The notes beneath the pieces were generated by a model that did not search any database, was not told where the DNA came from, and saw only the letters and a program-made list of their open reading frames with translations. This document shows positions 11,885 to 13,113 of a stretch of DNA of 13,113 bases, one piece after another (the stretch's first letter is position 1; each line of letters begins with the position of its first letter). The translations under genes were made by a program, and so were the position numbers. Source of the DNA: JBAZYK01 sp964582265 (GTDB lineage: Bacteria > Patescibacteriota > Gracilibacteria > UBA1369). The DNA lies in contig CAZOQT010000030.1 in NCBI GenBank assembly GCA_964582265.1, positions 1 to 13,113 of the forward strand, written 5' to 3'.

Positions 11885-13113
11885 ATGTCATACCCAAATC
11901 AAAATCCAGAACAGCAAAAAGCTGATCAGCATGAAGCAAATTTTAAAGAGCTGCAGGATAATTTTGATAAAGCGCGCAAAACGCTTAAAGAAAAAAACAA
12001 AGATGCTCAGAAAAAGTTGGATGATGCTTTTAATTCCAAGGCGGCAGAGCGCACTACAGATGAAATTGCTTTGGGCACTTTACGCACTTTGCAGCACAAA
12101 CAAAAGTTGCGCATAGAAAAAATTCACGAAAAGTATCGCAACAGGTTGGAATCTGAGGCCGCCGTGCAAAGAAAAAGTTTGCAGGAACGGGTATTGGTGA
12201 ACGCCAATTTTGATCCAATTTTAGAGCAGGCCGATGCAGAAGCCCAAAGAATGGTTGATACTATTAGCGGAATTCTTGATTTGCAGGCACAACAGGGAGG
12301 CGACAAAAAGCGTTTAGAGGTTGAAGAAATCAGTAAATTGAGTGATTTATTGGAACAGGTTAGCGGAAGCATGCAAGATCCTCAGTTTCAGGCTTTGCTT
12401 AAAAAAATGGATCCGGAATCTCCTGACCAGAAAGAGCTAAATAAAGCCGATTACAATAAGCTTGCCAGCATGCTTTATCCGGATGAACAGGGTAAAACAG
12501 CCGAAATAAGCAAAACAAATGCTCAAATTTTGATTAAGCTTTTAAGTCCGGAGCAGCGCATGCAATTTCTGAACGCAATGATGGAAGGCGAGCACCGCAA
12601 TAAAACCGCAAAAACCATTGATGAGTTACTTTCCGCAAACATGATTACGTTGCGCCAGGGAAAAATGTTAATTGCGCAGGCTCGCGAAAAAAATGTCATT
12701 TCTGAGGAGCGCTTAACCAGGTTTATGCGTGAATTGGAAACAAAATATCCCCAGGTTCAGGCCGAATTTGAGGCCCAAGAAGCCAAGGCTACAGAAGAAT
12801 TGAAAGGACAATATTCAACCAATGTTTTTAATCGCGGGACTCAATTAGTAGGCATGCTTATGTCGGCGCACTCTGCTATCTGGTTTTTTGGTAACGTATT
12901 AACCAGCGGAGGTGATTTTAATCGCATCTTAAATAATCCTTATTTGGCTTTAGCTGCTGCCGAAGGAGTTTCTGGATACTACATTACCAGATACGGCGGA
13001 AAAGTCGGAACTTCTTATGCCGGACTTGGGCCATTATTTGAATATTTTACAGGTAGTGATGCCCCAAAAAATCCAGAAGAACAGCAGGCAATTTTGGATT
13101 TAAGCAGACTTGA
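11885..13113 (+). CDS. Long coiled-coil protein with membrane segment, 3' end missing
   Basis: A frame starting at the ATG 11885 stays open for 409 codons and runs off the right edge. I do not recognise it. It opens MSYPNQNPEQQKADQHEANF, followed by about 120 residues of highly charged helix (roughly 15-125, KARKTLKEKNKDAQKKLDDA and similar), very likely a coiled coil. Residues 130-315 remain mostly helical and charged, with LLSPEQRMQFLNAMMEGEH (219-237) and GKMLIAQAREKNVISEERLT (259-278). A hydrophobic stretch at about 320-338 (QLVGMLMSAHSAIWFFGNV) may be a membrane helix, and a Gly/Tyr-rich stretch LALAAAEGVSGYYITRYGG (355-373) follows. There is no signal peptide. Its opening codons run directly on from the A/T-rich gap after the 11283 gene, so the two may be one operon. 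Codon use is like that of its neighbours. Confidence 0.85.
   Translation, partial: MSYPNQNPEQQKADQHEANFKELQDNFDKARKTLKEKNKDAQKKLDDAFNSKAAERTTDEIALGTLRTLQHKQKLRIEKIHEKYRNRLESEAAVQRKSLQERVLVNANFDPILEQADAEAQRMVDTISGILDLQAQQGGDKKRLEVEEISKLSDLLEQVSGSMQDPQFQALLKKMDPESPDQKELNKADYNKLASMLYPDEQGKTAEISKTNAQILIKLLSPEQRMQFLNAMMEGEHRNKTAKTIDELLSANMITLRQGKMLIAQAREKNVISEERLTRFMRELETKYPQVQAEFEAQEAKATEELKGQYSTNVFNRGTQLVGMLMSAHSAIWFFGNVLTSGGDFNRILNNPYLALAAAEGVSGYYITRYGGKVGTSYAGLGPLFEYFTGSDAPKNPEEQQAILDLSRL

Noticed and set aside
1..13113. CRISPR array, tRNA, rRNA, insertion sequence or transposase
   Set aside because: I found no regularly spaced direct repeats, cloverleaf-type sequence, rRNA signature or transposase-like protein.

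Overview
The window looks like chromosomal sequence from a small-genome, AT-rich bacterium, most likely of the Candidate Phyla Radiation (Patescibacteria). This is inferred from short intergenic gaps, translation starts without a Shine-Dalgarno sequence, a small two-helix membrane protein ending in a 'FWI-YDPP' type domain that I associate with such genomes, an S6 protein with a long Lys/Glu tail, and dispersed purine genes mixed with unknown membrane proteins. No 16S rRNA or tRNA is present to confirm it. The standard stop code fits: TGA ends two genes (1333-1335 and 1377-1379) and no conserved gene carries an internal TGA.

Left part (1-3340). The 5' end of a PurP-like ATP-grasp gene runs off the left edge on the minus strand. 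A second, complete purP paralogue lies at 1377-2423. Between them is a plus-strand gene for an unknown two-helix membrane protein, bracketed by two near-identical 25-bp repeats with a palindromic core (267-291 and 1340-1364). A BcrC-like PAP2 phosphatase (minus) and a glutaredoxin (plus) follow, divergent across an ATTATAAT block that offers a -10 on both strands.

Middle part (3358-7089). A minus-strand series, in order of transcription, is a LysM/M23 peptidoglycan peptidase, the membrane-insertion factor YidD, and the complete bifunctional PurH. The M23 frame stays open far upstream of any usable start codon. A one-base indel in a run of four T (coding strand) would join it to an ATG at 6683. 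A roughly 400-base intergenic region then separates it from the divergent ribosomal operon.

Right part (7090-13113). rpsF-ssb-rpsR (S6, single-stranded DNA-binding protein, S18) form the classical operon, with a foldable leader and a strong intrinsic terminator after rpsR. A GC-rich hairpin cluster sits between ssb and rpsR. purL (small-type FGAM synthase subunit) has its own extended -10 promoter. Two further genes follow: a small membrane protein and a long coiled-coil membrane protein cut by the right edge.

Functionally the window holds three purine-pathway enzymes (PurL, PurH and two PurP-like proteins), three envelope-biogenesis proteins (PAP2, M23, YidD), a translation/replication operon and three membrane proteins of unknown role. 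The most notable points are redundant formyl-transfer chemistry (PurH plus two PurP), the repeat-bracketed gene between the purP paralogues, the displaced start of the M23 gene, A/T-rich leader repeats of the type ACTAATTA before ssb, rpsR and purL, and the structured elements around rpsF and between ssb and rpsR.
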